From Pseudoxanthomonas sp. (GTDB lineage: Bacteria > Pseudomonadota > Gammaproteobacteria > Xanthomonadales > Xanthomonadaceae), in assembly GCA_026785795.1 (NCBI GenBank), contig JAJAZJ010000044.1, forward strand, positions 1 to 5,728: 5,728 nt of DNA. The letters are read 5' to 3'. Each line of letters starts with the position of its first letter. The stretch's first letter is position 1. Below are positions 4,518 through 5,728 of this stretch, piece after piece. A program made the position numbers and the translations under genes. The notes beneath the pieces are model-generated. The model worked only from the letters and a program-made list of their open reading frames with translations. It ran no database searches and was not told where the DNA came from.

Positions 4518-5728
4518 TGAACATGTCTAACAAATTACTTGTACGCAAGGTTGCGGTCCTCGGAGCTGGCGTGATGGGCGCACAGATTGCTGCCCACCTC
4601 ACCAACGCCGGCGTGGACACCGTGCTCTTTGACCTGCCCGCCAAGGAGGGGCCCGCCGATGGCGTGGTCCAGAAGGCCATCGCCAACCTGGGCAAGCTCA
4701 GCCCCGCCCCGCTGGCCAGCAAGTCGCTTGCCGAAGCCATCACCCCGGCCAACTACGACACCGGCCTGGAACAGCTGCGCGGCTGCGACCTGATCATCGA
4801 GGCGATTGCCGAGCGCATGGACTGGAAGCAGGACCTGTACAGGAAAATCGCCCCGTTCGTGGCCGACCACGCCGTACTGGCCAGCAATACATCCGGGCTG
4901 GGCATCAATGCGCTGTCCGACGTTCTGCCCGAACAGCTGCGCCATCGCTTCTGCGGCGTGCACTTCTTCAACCCGCCACGCTACATGCATCTGGCCGAGC
5001 TGATCCCCACCAAGGTCACCGACGCAGCGGTGCTGGAAGGCCTGGAAAGCTTCCTGGTCACCACCCTGGGCAAGGGCGTGGTCTACGCCAAGGACACGCC
5101 CAACTTCATCGGCAACCGCATCGGCGTGTTCTCGATCCTGGCCAGCATCCACCACACGGCGGAGTTCGGGCTCGGTTTTGACGAAGTGGATGCCGTCAGC
5201 GGGCCGCTGATCGGCCGCCCCAAGTCGGCAACCTACCGCACCTCGGACGTCGTCGGCCTGGACACCATGGCCCATGTCATCAAGACCATGAGCGATACCC
5301 TGCCGAACGACCCCTGGCACAGGTACTTCTCAGCGCCGAACTGGCTACAGGCCCTGATCGCCAAAGGCGCCCTGGGGCAGAAGACCGGCGCAGGCATCTT
5401 CCGCAAGGTCGGCAAGGACATCATGGTGCTGGACCTCAAGGCACAGGACTACCAGCCTTCGGCGGGCGTGGCCGCGCCCGAGGTCATCGAGATACTGAAG
5501 ACGAAGAATCCGGCAGAGAAGTTCGCCAAGCTGCGCGAAAGCCAGCATCCGCAGGCGCAGTTCCTGTGGGCCACGTTCCGCGACCTGTTCCACTACAGCG
5601 CCTACCACCTAGCCGACATCGCCGAGACCGCGCGTGACGTGGACCTGGCGATCCGCTGGGGCTACGGCTGGTCGCTGGGCCCGTTCGAGACCTGGCAGGC
5701 CGCCGGCTGGAAGCAGGTGGCGCAGTGG
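4517..5728 (+). CDS. 3-hydroxyacyl-CoA dehydrogenase, FadN/FadB-like beta-oxidation protein (3' end outside the window)
   Basis: An open frame of 404 codons runs to the right edge without a stop. It oxidises L-3-hydroxyacyl-CoA to 3-ketoacyl-CoA with NAD+ in fatty acid beta-oxidation. The Rossmann motif GAGVMG is at 16-21 and the IIEAIAE strand at 93-99, followed by SNTSGL at 123-128. The catalytic dyad is visible as His149 in GVHFFNPPRYM and Glu161 in LAELIP, with the 12-residue spacing of known enzymes. NFIGNRI (196-202) opens the C-terminal 3HCDH domain, with GQKTGAGIF at 287-295 and a second 3HCDH-like region from about 350. The dehydrogenase half comes first, as in Bacillus FadN-type proteins of about 790 residues. 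An enoyl-CoA hydratase domain is therefore expected beyond the edge, the reverse of E. coli FadB. The start may be ATG 4517 or ATG 4523: AAAGG (4508-4512) is 4 nt from the first and 10 nt from the second, so the choice is open. The first codons are unusually AT-rich, including a TTA at 4535. Confidence 0.92.
   Translation, partial: MNMSNKLLVRKVAVLGAGVMGAQIAAHLTNAGVDTVLFDLPAKEGPADGVVQKAIANLGKLSPAPLASKSLAEAITPANYDTGLEQLRGCDLIIEAIAERMDWKQDLYRKIAPFVADHAVLASNTSGLGINALSDVLPEQLRHRFCGVHFFNPPRYMHLAELIPTKVTDAAVLEGLESFLVTTLGKGVVYAKDTPNFIGNRIGVFSILASIHHTAEFGLGFDEVDAVSGPLIGRPKSATYRTSDVVGLDTMAHVIKTMSDTLPNDPWHRYFSAPNWLQALIAKGALGQKTGAGIFRKVGKDIMVLDLKAQDYQPSAGVAAPEVIEILKTKNPAEKFAKLRESQHPQAQFLWATFRDLFHYSAYHLADIAETARDVDLAIRWGYGWSLGPFETWQAAGWKQVAQW

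Noticed and set aside
4535..5320. A 261-codon minus-strand frame inside the dehydrogenase gene.
   Set aside because: It is a mirror of a coding sequence with all expected 3-hydroxyacyl-CoA dehydrogenase motifs, and its product shows no domain.

Overview
The window is a GC-rich chromosomal segment with dense gene packing. It looks like a gammaproteobacterium of the Xanthomonadaceae/Lysobacteraceae, most likely Stenotrophomonas or a close relative. That placement is an inference from the gene order ndk-rlmN-pilW-rodZ-yfgM, the protein sequences and the GC-rich codon use; no database search was possible. There is no sign of a mobile element, CRISPR array, tRNA or rRNA.

Left part (1-3652), all on the minus strand. 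Five genes are read from right to left: ndk (nucleoside diphosphate kinase), rlmN (23S rRNA/tRNA A2 methyltransferase), pilW (the PilF-type pilotin lipoprotein of type IV pili), rodZ (cell-shape protein) and yfgM (translocon-associated TPR protein, cut by the window's left edge). Spacing is operon-like: 9 nt between ndk and rlmN, a 14-nt overlap of rlmN and pilW, a 4-nt ATGA overlap of pilW and rodZ, and 62 nt before yfgM. A good sigma-70-like promoter lies upstream of ndk. Between it and ndk sits a terminator-like hairpin with a T-tract, which suggests possible attenuation. Enterobacteria have ispG and hisS between rodZ and yfgM; here they are absent and pilW is inserted earlier.

Middle (3653-3861). 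This 209-nt divergent intergenic region holds the ndk promoter and leader, plus a candidate promoter for the rightward regulator gene overlapped by a 16-bp palindrome.

Right part (3862-5728), plus strand. A TetR-family regulator resembling Pseudomonas PsrA is followed after 28 nt by a large beta-oxidation protein: an FadN-type 3-hydroxyacyl-CoA dehydrogenase with its dehydrogenase half first, cut by the right edge. The two genes carry matching palindromes of the form AAAC-N4-GTTT. One lies just upstream of the regulator, and the other overlaps the ribosome-binding site and start codon of the dehydrogenase gene. This fits the (G/C)AAAC-N2-4-GTTT(G/C) site described for PsrA. The most informative reading of the window is therefore a self-regulated, fatty-acid-responsive beta-oxidation operon, divergent from a housekeeping operon for nucleotide, RNA, pilus and cell-shape functions.
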